A stretch of 64,000 nucleotides of DNA, taken from NCBI GenBank assembly GCA_044356555.1, contig JBIKWB010000017.1:53153-117152 (forward strand), in the 5' to 3' direction. Position numbers and translations under genes: made by a program. The notes under the pieces were generated by a model. The model was given only the letters and a program-made list of their open reading frames with translations, was not told the origin of the DNA and made no database searches. This DNA comes from Tous-C4FEB sp044356555 (GTDB lineage Bacteria; Verrucomicrobiota; Verrucomicrobiia; Opitutales; Opitutaceae). Below, one piece after another: positions 63,537-64,000 of this stretch. Position 1 is the stretch's first letter; every line of letters begins with the position of its first letter.

Positions 63537-64000
<464 letters not shown>

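Overview
The window is GC-rich, densely coding bacterial DNA. It ends in the 5' part of a 16S rRNA gene whose opening bases fit the Verrucomicrobiota, most likely Opitutaceae. Secreted sulfatase, c-type cytochrome/PQQ-type dehydrogenase fusions, twin-arginine-like Gfo/Idh and SDR proteins and a tandem C-terminal secretion-type domain fit that lineage. Few start codons have a recognisable Shine-Dalgarno sequence. No phage, insertion sequence or CRISPR array was seen.

Layout. 1-4576: the end of a YejE/DppC-like permease, a peptide-binding lipoprotein and two ATPases form a peptide ABC importer. 4677-4978: a tRNA-Ile(CAU) gene is split by a 226-nt group I intron (IC3-like, Azoarcus type). This is the most notable element; all major helices can be drawn from the sequence. 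5076-9298: MOSC protein, CCA-adding enzyme, DUF423 protein, ribosomal proteins L13 and S9, and an outer-membrane porin-like protein. 9634-13760: an Mla/MCE lipid-transport operon led by an unusual secreted protein with repeated W-P-L/F motifs. 14092-24012: MBL-fold hydrolase, rRNA methyltransferases RsmD and RsmE, tRNA-Gly, a secreted protein of unknown function, an SDR protein, a BRO-N protein and a large dehydrogenase/cytochrome fusion.

24274-37775: TPMT-like methyltransferase, SDR, membrane pyrophosphatase, a second dehydrogenase/cytochrome fusion, an operon of secreted FAD oxidoreductase, GlcG-like protein and malate synthase G, tRNA-Leu(UAA), a Gfo/Idh oxidoreductase and an oligopeptide-binding lipoprotein. 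37938-44804: RNase PH, a MocR-GNAT-DJ-1-EamA module with a candidate operator, a response regulator with an adjacent HPt protein, and an outer-membrane barrel. 44897-53769: acetyltransferase, rhomboid protease, Amt, an ion transporter, an ECF sigma factor operon whose last gene joins bactofilin-like repeats to an RDD membrane domain, and an exported SAM-hydrolase-like protein.

53795-61258: SGNH and alpha/beta hydrolases, HAD phosphatase, a frameshifted acetyltransferase, a Kef-type antiporter and a sulfatase. 61259-63536 is gene-poor. It holds the decayed remains of a LuxR-type regulator, then AT-richer DNA leading into the 16S gene.
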